Below, one piece after another: positions 26,686 through 36,531 of a stretch of DNA of 41,304 bases. This DNA is from Gaoshiqia sediminis. GTDB taxonomy: Bacteria > Bacteroidota > Bacteroidia > Bacteroidales > Prolixibacteraceae. Location of the stretch: the NCBI RefSeq assembly GCF_025907915.1, contig NZ_JAPAAF010000039.1:1-41304 (forward strand), in the 5' to 3' direction. The stretch's first letter is position 1; the number at the start of each line of letters is the position of its first letter. Both the position numbers and the translations under genes were made by a program. The notes beneath the pieces were generated by a model, which made no database searches, was not told the origin of the DNA, and was given only the letters and a program-made list of their open reading frames with translations.

Positions 26686-29600
26686 ATGAAAAAAAAGCGA
26701 TGTAATGATGGCTTTATGCCACTGTATTACCAAATTTTTAGAAAAATGAAACTAACTATTCTTCTTCTATGTGTTACATTTTTAAGTAGTTTGGCATCAC
26801 AGAGCTATTCTCAATCAACCAAACTTACTGTGGTTGTAAATAATGCCACGGTCGAAAATGTACTAAGGGACATTGAAAACCAAAGTGAATACCGGTTTTT
26901 ATACAATGGAAAAATTGACGTGGACACCCGCGTATCCGTTAATTTCGTCAATAAGAATATTTTCGAAATTCTGGATAATGTGTTTGAGGAAAGTCCGATA
27001 ACCTATGAAGTAATTGGACGGCAAATTGTTCTTTCTGAAGGGGAGAACACTCTTAATTCGCAGCAAGTAAAAACGATAACTGGTGTTGTGACCGGTGTAA
27101 ACGGAGACCCAATACCCGGTGTCAGTGTTGTTGTTAAGGGTACAACTCAAGGGACAATTACCGACATTGAAGGAAAATTTTCTCTGAAGAATGTAAATGC
27201 AGATCAGGTGTTATTGTTTTCGTTTGTCGGCATGGAGAGTACCGAAATCCTGATCGGCAGTGAGTCATCTTTTAATGTTGTGCTTGAAGAAAGTACCGTT
27301 GGGATAGAAGAGGTGGTCGCTATCGGTTATGGAACGGTTAAGAAAAGTGATCTGACGGGTTCGGTTTCTTCTCTTCGAAAAGATGATTTGAATAAAGGAG
27401 TTACCCAAACAGTTGCCGGTCTTTTGCAGGGAAAAGCAGCCGGTGTTCAAATCACACAGGCCAGTAATGAGCCTGGTGGTGGTACAACGGTGCAAATTCG
27501 CGGGGCCGGTTCGGTTAACGCTGGTGCAGGCCCTCTCTATGTTATTGACGGCTTACCCATTGAAAACAGCCAGGTTATCGACGGGAATGGAACTACGATT
27601 CCTGGAGTACGGGTACCCCGAAGTCCGATGGCGAACATAAATCCTGCTGACATTGAGTCCATCGAAATATTAAAAGATGCGTCGGCAACTGCGATTTACG
27701 GGGCCAGGGGAGCTAACGGTGTTATTCTGGTAACCACAAAAAAAGGTTCTTCCGGAGCATTGAGAATCAATTATAGCGGATATACCGGTTTGCAGACTCC
27801 TAAGGACATGATTGAAGTCCTCAAGGCAGATGACTATATGAGAATACTGAATGAGATTTTGGATACACCGGGGTCAAATGTTTCCGAAGCTGAACGGGTG
27901 ACTGAGATACAGAACGGTGGAACTGACTGGCAGGATGAACTATTGCGCAATGCAATCATTCATAGTCACAGTTTGTCGTTTACCGGTGGAAATGATAAAA
28001 CGAAGTATTTCGCGTCATTAAATTATTTTAATCAGGATGGGGTGTTAATAACCTCCGGATATGAACGTTACGATTCACGATTTAACCTGGAACACAAAAG
28101 CGATAATATGACTGTTGGCATAAACTTCTCGACATCATATACGCACGACAATGTTGTTCCGGTTGGTTTTAGTACCAACGAGGAAGGAAGTTCATTATAT
28201 GCAGCGAGGGGCTATGATCCTTCTCTAAGTATTTTTGATGAAGATGGAAATTATCAGGTTGTTTCCTGGATGAATCTTGACAATCCGCTTGCCCTTGTTT
28301 ACGGAAAAACCAGTGAAACTGATAATTACAGAACGCTTGGGACCATATTTGGTGAATATACTCTTCTGAAAGGCTGGACCGCGAAGTTGAATATTGGTTT
28401 TGATAGCAGAAACAGCCGCAGAGATACCTATGTTTCCCGACTAACCAAGGATGGTAGGGCGAATTCAGGAATCGGGACCGTATTGACTGGTACCCGAAAC
28501 AACTACCTGGGGGAATTTACGACTACATACCATCGCGACCTTGAGAATAAAAGCAGTTTTACTGTCATGGGCGGTATTACCTACCAGAAATTCATCAATA
28601 TCAATTTCTCGGGCACAGGGAAGGGCTTCCCGGTTGATGAATCAAAAACCGATAACATGTCACTGGCTAATGCATCGTTGTACACCATGGACAGCTCGAA
28701 GAATAACAACAAGCTTCTATCTTATATCGGACGTGCCAATTATAATTTGTTTGATAAGTTCCTCTTTACAGCTACTTTAAGGGTGGACGGGTCATCGCGT
28801 TTCGGTGAGAATAGCAAATATGGTTATTTCCCATCGGGGGCGTTCGCGTGGAAAATGCATGAACATGATTTTATCAAAAACCTGAATATTTTCAACTCAT
28901 TGAAATTCCGGGCGAGTGTCGGTCGGACTGGTAATCAGAATATTGGTAATTTCCTGTCAATTACCACCTTTAATCAGGGCGCGAATGTTATTCTTGGTGG
29001 CGAACAATATGTTACACTCGCTCCGACACGAATCGCCAATCCTGATTTGAAATGGGAGACGACTGAGCAAATCAATATTGGGTTCGACATGGGATTCCTG
29101 GAAAACAGGATAATGGTTTCTACAGATTATTTCCAAAAGAATACGTTTGATATGCTGTTTGCCCTGCCAATACCAGCATCTACAGGTTATACATCCATCA
29201 TGTCAAATATTGGAAATATCAAAAACAGTGGATTTGAATTTACAATTGATTCAAGGAACCTGACCGGGAAATTCAAATGGAACACCAACCTCAATTTCAG
29301 TACATTGAAAAACAGAGTGACTGACACGGGAGATATTACTGAAATCATTCACACAGGAGCTGGCCAGTCAACTTCTCAAATTGCCATCATCAGAAAGGGA
29401 GAAACACTTGACTCATTTTACGGGTATAAAACCGATGGAATATGGCAATCCCAGGAAGAGATAACAGCGTCCGGGACAAAAGACCCGGTTAAACCTGGCG
29501 ATGTGAAGTTTGTGGACCAAAATGGTGATGATGTTGTTAATACCAACGACCGTGTTATTCTTGGAAAATCATTCCCCTCATTTACAATGGGTATGACAAA

Positions 29601-30069
29601 CGTGTTTGAATACAAAAATTTCCAATTGAACGTCTTTATCGATGCCGCTACCGGAGTTGACATGTTAAACAACTCAAAGGTTGAAACCTACTATCCGGTT
29701 AGTCACCGAAGAAACCGGATGGCCGAACCTTATCTAAACAGGTGGACGGAAACAAATCCGTCTAATAAATGGCCATCCTTTGTTAATCCGGCCGGGCAGG
29801 GGAACAAAGCAGTTAGCGATCTTACCGTGGAGGATGCTTCCTACATCAGACTTCAAACTGCACAGTTATCCTATCAGGTGCCTCTGAAAAGCAAACGTAT
29901 TTTTGATCGGGTTAGTGTATATGTCAGTGGGCAAAATCTCTATACCATTACTAATTATACCGGACAAGATCCGACGACAAACTCGAACGGAAACAGTAGT
30001 TTGAAGATTGATTTTAATTCATACCCGGTGTATCGGACATATACTTTCGGTGTAGAATTAGGTTTTTAA
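26686..30069 (+). CDS. SusC-family TonB-dependent transporter with STN signalling domain (module 2)
   Basis: This 1127-residue outer-membrane transporter pairs with the SusD at 30088. The signal peptide ends near SQSYSQ (residue 43), after a long N-terminus as in module 1; ATG 26746 (residue 21) is the alternative start. The STN domain is at about 46-118, the carboxypeptidase-regulatory-like domain at 129-202 (ITGVVTG) and the TonB box region EEVVAIGYG at 208-216. The plug contains YVIDGLPIEN and ILKDASATAIYGARGANGVILVT split over residues 285-350, and the barrel ends in FGVELGF. Loops and barrel are strongly diverged from the module 1 SusC, so a different oligosaccharide or size class is likely. 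Signalling would run to the FecR at 25543. Confidence 0.95.
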   Translation: MKKKRCNDGFMPLYYQIFRKMKLTILLLCVTFLSSLASQSYSQSTKLTVVVNNATVENVLRDIENQSEYRFLYNGKIDVDTRVSVNFVNKNIFEILDNVFEESPITYEVIGRQIVLSEGENTLNSQQVKTITGVVTGVNGDPIPGVSVVVKGTTQGTITDIEGKFSLKNVNADQVLLFSFVGMESTEILIGSESSFNVVLEESTVGIEEVVAIGYGTVKKSDLTGSVSSLRKDDLNKGVTQTVAGLLQGKAAGVQITQASNEPGGGTTVQIRGAGSVNAGAGPLYVIDGLPIENSQVIDGNGTTIPGVRVPRSPMANINPADIESIEILKDASATAIYGARGANGVILVTTKKGSSGALRINYSGYTGLQTPKDMIEVLKADDYMRILNEILDTPGSNVSEAERVTEIQNGGTDWQDELLRNAIIHSHSLSFTGGNDKTKYFASLNYFNQDGVLITSGYERYDSRFNLEHKSDNMTVGINFSTSYTHDNVVPVGFSTNEEGSSLYAARGYDPSLSIFDEDGNYQVVSWMNLDNPLALVYGKTSETDNYRTLGTIFGEYTLLKGWTAKLNIGFDSRNSRRDTYVSRLTKDGRANSGIGTVLTGTRNNYLGEFTTTYHRDLENKSSFTVMGGITYQKFININFSGTGKGFPVDESKTDNMSLANASLYTMDSSKNNNKLLSYIGRANYNLFDKFLFTATLRVDGSSRFGENSKYGYFPSGAFAWKMHEHDFIKNLNIFNSLKFRASVGRTGNQNIGNFLSITTFNQGANVILGGEQYVTLAPTRIANPDLKWETTEQINIGFDMGFLENRIMVSTDYFQKNTFDMLFALPIPASTGYTSIMSNIGNIKNSGFEFTIDSRNLTGKFKWNTNLNFSTLKNRVTDTGDITEIIHTGAGQSTSQIAIIRKGETLDSFYGYKTDGIWQSQEEITASGTKDPVKPGDVKFVDQNGDDVVNTNDRVILGKSFPSFTMGMTNVFEYKNFQLNVFIDAATGVDMLNNSKVETYYPVSHRRNRMAEPYLNRWTETNPSNKWPSFVNPAGQGNKAVSDLTVEDASYIRLQTAQLSYQVPLKSKRIFDRVSVYVSGQNLYTITNYTGQDPTTNSNGNSSLKIDFNSYPVYRTYTFGVELGF

Positions 30070-30087
30070 TTTTAATCTGTTATAATT

Positions 30088-31554
30088 ATGAAATTGAGAT
30101 ATTATTTTTCAACCGTTTTACTGGTCGTATCCATGATATTCACCAGTTGTGAAGAACAATTGAAAGAGGACGTATTTTCCCAGCTCGATCCCAGCGCACT
30201 TTTTAATTCAGCGAACGGAATAGAGCGTGTTCTCTTTGGAGCATACCGAGATGCCCAGATCACTGATAACTTTGGCGGGAATATTTGGTTCCAGGAAGAA
30301 TGGACCTGCGACCATTTTTGGGAAACCGGCGGCGCGGTAAACCTCCAGGCAACGGTTATGTTGGCTTACACTTGGGATGCATCGTATCCTACTCACTGGA
30401 CCGGTTTGTGGAACAACTGTTACTATTCGGTCCGTAATTGTAATCTTGTATTAGAAAACATAGACCAGTCGCCCATAGATGATGCAACAAAAGAAAGGTT
30501 GGCGGCTGAGGCCAGATTTGTCAGGGCTTCTGCCTATTATATTCTTTATACCATGTGGGGCCCAGTTCCATTACGCTTAAGCACTACAGGTGATCTTGCC
30601 TTGGCCCGTGCTACCGACGCCGAAATGCAAACATTTTTCGAAAAGGAATTCACGGATGTATCAATGGTACTTCCAGCCAGAGATACGCCAGGTTATCAAT
30701 ACGGCCGTGCCACAAGGGGAGCTGCCTTAGGTTACTTGACAAAATTCTACCTGAACACTAAGCAATGGCAAAAATGCGCCGACGCAGCCAAAAAGCTTAT
30801 GGACCTGAATGAGTATGAATTATGGGCCGATTACACAACTTTATTCACGGTCGATAACGAAACCAAGCAAAAGGAATTTGTTTGGGTTTATCCTTGTAGC
30901 ACGCAGGGGCCCGGAAACGAATTTATGAATGGGGCATTCCCTCCTCAGTTCAAAAGCACAGTTGATGGATCTATTGTTTTTAAAGAAAATATGCGGAATT
31001 GGGCTAGGATGGACCGGGTATTGGACTCATTCTATAATTCGTTTGATCCGGCTGATGAACGCAGAAAGTTGATTATCACTGAATATATCAATACAGCGGG
31101 CAAAACAGTTTCATTGCTGAATAATAATAATACACGTTCTTTCAAATATATTCCTGATCCGAATGCTGTAGGTAACAGCCACGGGAACGACATTGCCGTT
31201 ATCCGTTATGCTGATATCCTACTGTCGCGTGCCGAAGCGCTGAATGAATTGAACGGACCAACCAAGGAAGTGCTGGACCTGATTCAGGAAGTTCGTGATC
31301 GCGCTGGCTTGACAACTCCGTTGGTACTTGCAGATTATACCAAAGAAACATTGCGTGACCGGATTCTGGAGGAAAGAGGCTGGGAATTATATGGTGAAAA
31401 AATGCGCAGACAGGATTTGCTCCGTCACGGCAAATTCATTAGTTCTGCAAAAGCCAGAGGAATCACCATTGCCGATGATCATCATAAGCTGTTCCCCATT
31501 CCGCAAACCGAGATCAATGCCAACCCGTTATGCGAACAAAACCCGGGGTATTAA
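30088..31554 (+). CDS. SusD/RagB-family glycan-binding lipoprotein (module 2)
   Basis: This 488-residue surface lipoprotein has a signal ending in IFTSC (C21) followed by EEQ. It starts 18 bases after the SusC stop. Helical repeats contain AEARFVRASAYYILYTMWGPVPLRLS and IRYADILLSRAEALNEL, and the C-terminus ends in NPGY. It is about 90 residues shorter than the SusD of module 1 and not closely similar, consistent with binding a different part of the glycan. A long hairpin follows at 31571-31620, after which the sulfatase run begins. Confidence 0.95.
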   Translation: MKLRYYFSTVLLVVSMIFTSCEEQLKEDVFSQLDPSALFNSANGIERVLFGAYRDAQITDNFGGNIWFQEEWTCDHFWETGGAVNLQATVMLAYTWDASYPTHWTGLWNNCYYSVRNCNLVLENIDQSPIDDATKERLAAEARFVRASAYYILYTMWGPVPLRLSTTGDLALARATDAEMQTFFEKEFTDVSMVLPARDTPGYQYGRATRGAALGYLTKFYLNTKQWQKCADAAKKLMDLNEYELWADYTTLFTVDNETKQKEFVWVYPCSTQGPGNEFMNGAFPPQFKSTVDGSIVFKENMRNWARMDRVLDSFYNSFDPADERRKLIITEYINTAGKTVSLLNNNNTRSFKYIPDPNAVGNSHGNDIAVIRYADILLSRAEALNELNGPTKEVLDLIQEVRDRAGLTTPLVLADYTKETLRDRILEERGWELYGEKMRRQDLLRHGKFISSAKARGITIADDHHKLFPIPQTEINANPLCEQNPGY

Positions 31555-31570
31555 TTTCCCTTTAAATTAA

Positions 31571-31620
31571 GCAGAAGCCATCCGGATACAGTTTTTGCTG
31601 TTCCCGGATGGCTTATCTGC
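31571..31620 (+). terminator. Long stem-loop after susD of module 2
   Basis: AAGCCATCCGG (31575-31585) pairs perfectly with CCGGATGGCTT (31604-31614). The stem continues outward with GCAG/CTGC pairing after a small bulge and inward with ACAG/CTGT closing a TTTTTG loop. No strong T tract follows, so it may act as an attenuator or 3' stabiliser that sets the susD to sulfatase expression ratio. Confidence 0.6.
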
Positions 31621-31628
31621 CTGTTAGT

Positions 31629-31725
31629 GACACCATAGGATGGAGACATTGATACGGGACGTGTGTTGCCATTTGAACACCAGGGCGTACCGGTTACCGG
31701 GAAAGGAAACGGGAAAATGGTGTCA
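31629..31725 (+). repeat. Spaced 9-bp inverted repeat upstream of the sulfatase run
   Basis: TGACACCAT (31628-31636) and ATGGTGTCA (31717-31725) are exact reverse complements, 80 bases apart. They lie between the susD hairpin and the promoter-like box at 31752. They could be an operator pair or an RNA stem; a chance match of this length is also possible. Confidence 0.3.
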
Positions 31726-31751
31726 GGAAAGCGTAACTCGATGACACATTC

Positions 31752-31759
31752 TAATTTTG
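31752..31759 (+). promoter_or_regulatory. Promoter-like -7 box before the five-sulfatase run
   Basis: TAATTTTG matches TAnnTTTG exactly and lies 43 bases before the ATG at 31803. No TTG is found at the usual -33 distance, so the match is partial. It would allow the sulfatases to be transcribed apart from the SusCD genes. Confidence 0.35.
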
Positions 31760-31802
31760 TTGAAGATCTCTAGTTTGAACGATATTCCCTAAAAATTTTA
31801 AT

Positions 31803-33230
31803 ATGCAGATTTTGAATAAACTAGCATTGTTTGTTGTCCTTGTTTTAACCGGTCTGTATTCTTATGCCCAGGATAAGGTCAATATTTTGTTGATTTTTAT
31901 TGATGACATGGGCTATGGAGATTTGGGGTGTTATGGGAACAAAGAAGTTCATACGCCTAACATTGATCGTTTGGCACAAGAAGGGATTCGCTTTAGTCAG
32001 TTTTATGTGAATTCGCCCATTTGCTCTCCCTCACGTGTGGCCATTACAACCGGTCACTATCCTTCCCGCTGGGGAGTAACCTCTTATATTAGCGGCAGAA
32101 CTGACAATAAGGAGCGGGGCATGAACCATTGTCTGAACCCCTTGGCGCCTTCGGTGGCCCGAAATTTGAAAGCGGCCGGTTATTATACGGCTCACATTGG
32201 TAAATGGCATATGGGAGGAGGACGCGATGTGGCCGATGTTCCCATGATCACCGAATATGGGTTTGATGAATCGGTCACCCAGTTCGAAGGCTTGGGCGAA
32301 CGTTACCTGGCAACTTACGAAACCCTTAATTTGCAAGACAGCACCCGCGGGCTTGAGAAACAGTCGGCAGCGCTTGGCAAAGGAGAAGTCCATTGGGCCA
32401 AACGGGAAAATTTTACCGAAATTTTTGTTGATCGGACCATGGAGGCCATCAAGCATTCCAAGGCTGCAGGAAAACCTTTTTACATCAATCTCTGGCCCGA
32501 TGATATTCACACGCCGCTGGAGCCACCGGCAGCTTTGCGGGGCGACCTTAGTACCAAAGCTCGGTTCCTTGGGGTGATGCAGGAAATGGATCGACAAATG
32601 GGCCGATTGTTTGAATTTCTTAGGAATGATCCGGACTTGTATAAAAACACCCTCGTTGTTTTTACCAGTGACAACGGGCCTGATATGGCAGTCAACAATG
32701 CAGCGCCCCTGCGCGGGTTTAAAACATTTTTGTACGATGGCGGAATTCGCGAGCCTTTCATCGTTTGGTGGCCAGCTGAAATTGATCAGAATGAAGCGGG
32801 AACCATCAATGAAAAGACGGTGCTTGCAGCCATCGACTTGCCACTTACATTTATGGAATTGGCTGGGGCCAATCCCGACCCGGATGTTGAATACGACGGG
32901 CAAAGTATGCTGAAAGTTCTAAAAGGAGAGCAGGAAATTCTTCGAGACAAACCGCTGTTCTGGATCCGTCCACCCGATCGGCCGGGCTACAATGGAGAGA
33001 ATAATCCGGATTTGGCTATTCGGTCGGGTGACTACAAACTGCTGATGGATGTTGATGGAACGAATGTCCAGCTTTATAACTTAATGCAGGATGTTGGAGA
33101 ATCAAAAAATCTGGCTGAAAAAATGCCGGAGATCACTGGAAAATTAAAAAAGCAGTTGACAGCTTGGTACAAGCATTATCCGCACGATGTGGATAAAACC
33201 AAATATGAGACACATTCAGAAAATAGATAG
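31803..33230 (+). CDS. S1-family sulfatase with CSPSR motif (run member 1)
   Basis: This 475-residue periplasmic sulfatase has a signal peptide ending near YSYAQ. The metal site is IDDMGYGD (D34-D35) plus FTSDNGPD. C74 in PICSPSRVAITTG is the formylglycine site, and HIGKWHMGGG carries the lysine and histidine. WPDDIHTPLEPP takes the place of the usual APHxPW-like substrate motif. A C-terminal subdomain contains AIRSGDYKLLMD and ENLYNL-like text (VQLYNLMQD). It resembles the arylsulfatase A / N-acetylgalactosamine-6-sulfatase type. The position of the sulfate it removes is not determinable. A 273-base gap without a recognisable gene follows. Confidence 0.92.
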   Translation: MQILNKLALFVVLVLTGLYSYAQDKVNILLIFIDDMGYGDLGCYGNKEVHTPNIDRLAQEGIRFSQFYVNSPICSPSRVAITTGHYPSRWGVTSYISGRTDNKERGMNHCLNPLAPSVARNLKAAGYYTAHIGKWHMGGGRDVADVPMITEYGFDESVTQFEGLGERYLATYETLNLQDSTRGLEKQSAALGKGEVHWAKRENFTEIFVDRTMEAIKHSKAAGKPFYINLWPDDIHTPLEPPAALRGDLSTKARFLGVMQEMDRQMGRLFEFLRNDPDLYKNTLVVFTSDNGPDMAVNNAAPLRGFKTFLYDGGIREPFIVWWPAEIDQNEAGTINEKTVLAAIDLPLTFMELAGANPDPDVEYDGQSMLKVLKGEQEILRDKPLFWIRPPDRPGYNGENNPDLAIRSGDYKLLMDVDGTNVQLYNLMQDVGESKNLAEKMPEITGKLKKQLTAWYKHYPHDVDKTKYETHSENR

Positions 33231-33503
33231 TCAAAGTGCTGTTTGCCTGTTATTTGTGGAGTGGGGGACTGGTGCTTGGCACAGGGTTGTGGTGGAAGTG
33301 TTCATTTAAAGGGTGGGCGTTTAGTCAGAAAGTTTTACAACATTTCGAAAAATTCGGATGAGCAAAATAAGCCCACTTGCGGTAATAACCAAGAAGGAGT
33401 GTATTAACGAATTGCGTGATGAGCCCCTTTAAAGCCCTTTGACTAAATCAACCATTTCCAAATTGAAAATTGGGATTGAATAAAATCCATAAAATATAAA
33501 AAT

Positions 33504-35057
33504 ATGAATTCGTTGAAAAATTTATCTTTTAAAAGCAAAACGCCATTTGGTGCAGCAATTTTGCTTTGTAGCTTGAGTGTTGGGCACGGCCAGCAGGCCA
33601 TGTCTCAATCAAATGAAAATCGCAAAAATGTGGTTCTGTTTTTGGTTGACGATTTAAAACCTAATTTAGGTTGTTATGGCGATCCGGTTGCCGTGAGCCC
33701 CAATATCGACAAACTCGCAAGCAGAGGGGTACGTTTTAATAAAGCCTTTTGCAACCAGGCCGTGTGTATGGCATCACGCTACAACATCATGCTGGGGGCC
33801 CGGTCAACAAGCACCGGACTTTACAATTTTGGCACCGAGTTCCGCGATGCCTATCCGGATGCGGTCACCCTGCCTCAATATTTCATGAATGCCGGATATC
33901 ATGCCGAATCGATGGGGAAAGTTTTTCATATCGGACACGGCAATACCAACGATGAAGCATCGTGGAGCATCCCTCACCACAAGGAAAAAGTCATTGAATA
34001 TTTGGTTCCCGAAAGTACCAACAGGGAGCTTACCCGCGAGGAAGCTTACTTTGAGAATACTCCCATGTATTTTGAGGATTTTCCGCCGAATTGGAAGTTA
34101 CCGCGGGGTGCAGCCTGGGAGTCGCCCGATGTGGTGGATGATGCTTATGCCGATGGACGCGTGGCCAGGCATGCCATTGATCGCCTGCGTGAGTTGAAGA
34201 AAAAACCGGAACAACCGTTTTTCATGGCCGTTGGATTCGCTCGTCCGCACTTACCTTTCAGTGCACCAAAAAAATACTGGGACATGTATAACCCGGAAGA
34301 GTTGCCAATGCCCGAGTATGAGAAAGATCCCGAAGGAGCGCCCCGGTACGCAACAAAAAGAGGAGGCGAAATTAATCAGTTCAAGCCAATCCCCGCAGAC
34401 CAGTATGTTTATGCTGATTCATTAACCCGAAAGTTGATCCATGGTTATTATGCCTCGATGAGCTACATGGATGCTCAGCTTGGCCGGGTGATGGATGAAC
34501 TGGAACGTTTGAACATGCTTGAGAATACGATTATCGTTCTTTGGGGCGATCACGGCTGGCACCTGGGCGATCATGGCTATTGGACCAAGCATACCAACTA
34601 CGAACAGGCTAATATCATTCCGATGATCATGGTGGCACCGGGTGTTGCCAAACCAAATACCTCAACCGATCAGCTCGCCGAAACCGTTGATATTTATCCA
34701 ACCCTGGCTGAGTTGGCCGGATTGGAGAAACCTCAGGGGCCACAGCCTATTGATGGCGTTAGTATGGTTCCTGTCCTGAAAAATACAGATGCAAGTATCC
34801 GCGACCATGCCTATCATGCCTTTCCCAAAGACGGACATCTGGGCCGCGCCATCCGAACTGATCGTTACCGCCTGGTTGAATGGACCAGCCTCAATAATCC
34901 GGATGCAGAAAAGGGGTATGAATTGTACGATTATTTGAATGATCCGCTAGAGACAAAGAACATTTATGACGAGAATAAAAAGGTTGCCGATGAATTAAAA
35001 GCGATACTGGCAACACATCCCGAAGCTAAAAGACAATATCGAAAAGGCAATAGATAA
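33504..35057 (+). CDS. Iduronate-2-sulfatase-like S1 sulfatase, CMASR variant motif (run member 2)
   Basis: This 517-residue exported protein has a weak signal peptide (about residues 1-34). LVDDLKPNLGCYG (D49-D50) and LWGDHGWHLGDHG are hallmarks of the iduronate-2-sulfatase-like branch, as are GFARPHLPF and SMSYMDAQLGRVMDEL. The formylglycine site is C88 in VCMASRYN, with alanine where most sulfatases have proline. CxAxR as well as CxPxR is accepted by anaerobic-type maturases, so the enzyme is probably active. K139 and H142 lie in SMGKVFHIGHG. Members of this branch often act on 2-O-sulfated uronic acid or other 2-sulfated sugars, which would suit a glucuronic-acid-containing substrate. That is inference. 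Confidence 0.9.
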   Translation: MNSLKNLSFKSKTPFGAAILLCSLSVGHGQQAMSQSNENRKNVVLFLVDDLKPNLGCYGDPVAVSPNIDKLASRGVRFNKAFCNQAVCMASRYNIMLGARSTSTGLYNFGTEFRDAYPDAVTLPQYFMNAGYHAESMGKVFHIGHGNTNDEASWSIPHHKEKVIEYLVPESTNRELTREEAYFENTPMYFEDFPPNWKLPRGAAWESPDVVDDAYADGRVARHAIDRLRELKKKPEQPFFMAVGFARPHLPFSAPKKYWDMYNPEELPMPEYEKDPEGAPRYATKRGGEINQFKPIPADQYVYADSLTRKLIHGYYASMSYMDAQLGRVMDELERLNMLENTIIVLWGDHGWHLGDHGYWTKHTNYEQANIIPMIMVAPGVAKPNTSTDQLAETVDIYPTLAELAGLEKPQGPQPIDGVSMVPVLKNTDASIRDHAYHAFPKDGHLGRAIRTDRYRLVEWTSLNNPDAEKGYELYDYLNDPLETKNIYDENKKVADELKAILATHPEAKRQYRKGNR

Positions 35058-35119
35058 CGGGAATCAGTTTGATTACTCGTGTTTTGGAGGTTAAGGTTAA
35101 TGGATTTAACAGATCGAAA

Positions 35120-36493
35120 ATGAATAAATTAGTTTATGCTGCTTCATTAACGGTTTTTTGCGCTCACAATATTAATTCGCTGGCACAGGAAAAACCGAAC
35201 ATTGTCATTTATCTGGCCGATGATCAGGGGCAGGCTGACGGAACGGTTTATGGGGCAAAGGTCTTACAAACTCCCACTGCGGAAAAACTTGCCAGGGAAG
35301 GGCTAACATTTAACAATGCCTTTGTCGCTTCACCTGCCTGTGCCCCGAGCCGGGCGGCGCTGCTGACCGGGCTAATGCCGTCACGAAATGGCGCTGAAGC
35401 AAATCATGCCTATCCGAAACCGGGCATACCGGTTTTAACCGTCAAACTCCGGGAAGCCGGATATAAAGTATTGGGATTTGGTAAGGTAGCTCACGAGAAG
35501 ATGAATTACGAATGCGGATTCGATTTCTATTCTGAACCCAAAGTAAAATTGTATGATCACGTTTCAGAATATTTCGCAAACAACACCACCGACCAGCCGG
35601 TTTGCCTGCTGGTTGGCGACCGCCGTCCGCATGTGCCCTGGACAACGAAGAATATTTATAATCCGGATGAGCTTGAACTTCCGCCCTATTTTATCGATAC
35701 AAAAGAAACCCGCGAACACTGGGGACAATATTATTCCGATATAACCGGTTTCGATGCTGAAATGGGTAAAGTATATGCACTGGCTCAGGAAAAATTTGGC
35801 GACAATTTTATTTTCATTTATTCTGCCGATCATGGCGGGCAGTGGCCCTTTGGTAAGTGGAACCTGTATGACGCCGGGATAAAAGTGCCATTAATCGTTG
35901 TCTGGCCCGGTCGCGTTAAACCGGGTACACGTACCGATGCAATGGTTAGTTGGATCGATATCTTACCAACTTTGCTTGAAATTGCCGGGACAAAAGTCTC
36001 TGGCGATTTGGATGGCCAATCGTTTAAAAAAGTGTTGGAAGGCAAAACCGATAAGTTTCGCGAACATATTTTCACCACCCACAGTGGCGATGGAAAAATG
36101 AACGTTTATCCCATCCGAAGTGTCCGCGATGATCGGTTCAAGTTCATTCTGAATCTTTATCCGGAGAACTATCATTCCAACCATTCCGACATCTTGAGAA
36201 AACCAAGGGCTGGTGCTTATTGGGATTCGTGGGATGAAGCAGCCAGGACCGATCCGGCAGCAGCTGCCATTATTCAGAAATATTACGTTCGTCCGGCCGA
36301 GGAATTTTATGATCTGGAAACTGATCCGACGGAGCAGAAAAATCTGATTGACAGCAATGAACACCAGGAGCAAATTCAGAAAATGCGCCAACTGCTAGAG
36401 GAGTGGATGAAGGAACAGGGAGATACCCGGGCGCTTTTTGAAACACCTTACCCAATTTCCGGCCCAACGCCTCATGAACGGGGAATTCGTTAA
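35120..36493 (+). CDS. S1-family sulfatase with CAPSR motif (run member 3)
   Basis: This 457-residue exported sulfatase has a signal peptide ending near INSLAQ. The frame is open from a TTG at 35069, but ATG 35120 places the signal correctly. YLADDQGQAD (D34-D35) and YSADHGGQWPFGKWNLYDAG provide metal and active-site residues. C74 in ACAPSRAALLTG is the formylglycine site, and GFGKVAHE holds K122 and H125. The compact size and the PFGKWNLYDAG block resemble sulfamidase-like S1 enzymes. It shares the LPPYFIDTKETR block with the next sulfatase (LPPYYVDTKETR), so the two are tandem relatives. Its stop is 38 bases before the next start. Confidence 0.92.
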   Translation: MNKLVYAASLTVFCAHNINSLAQEKPNIVIYLADDQGQADGTVYGAKVLQTPTAEKLAREGLTFNNAFVASPACAPSRAALLTGLMPSRNGAEANHAYPKPGIPVLTVKLREAGYKVLGFGKVAHEKMNYECGFDFYSEPKVKLYDHVSEYFANNTTDQPVCLLVGDRRPHVPWTTKNIYNPDELELPPYFIDTKETREHWGQYYSDITGFDAEMGKVYALAQEKFGDNFIFIYSADHGGQWPFGKWNLYDAGIKVPLIVVWPGRVKPGTRTDAMVSWIDILPTLLEIAGTKVSGDLDGQSFKKVLEGKTDKFREHIFTTHSGDGKMNVYPIRSVRDDRFKFILNLYPENYHSNHSDILRKPRAGAYWDSWDEAARTDPAAAAIIQKYYVRPAEEFYDLETDPTEQKNLIDSNEHQEQIQKMRQLLEEWMKEQGDTRALFETPYPISGPTPHERGIR

Positions 36494-36531
36494 AAACCAG
36501 GAATTAAATTTTCACCTAAACCAATTTCAGA

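Noticed and set aside
32031-32903. 290-codon reverse-strand open frame
   Set aside because: It lies wholly inside the sulfatase at 31803 in antisense, has no recognisable domain, and has the composition expected of a shadow frame.
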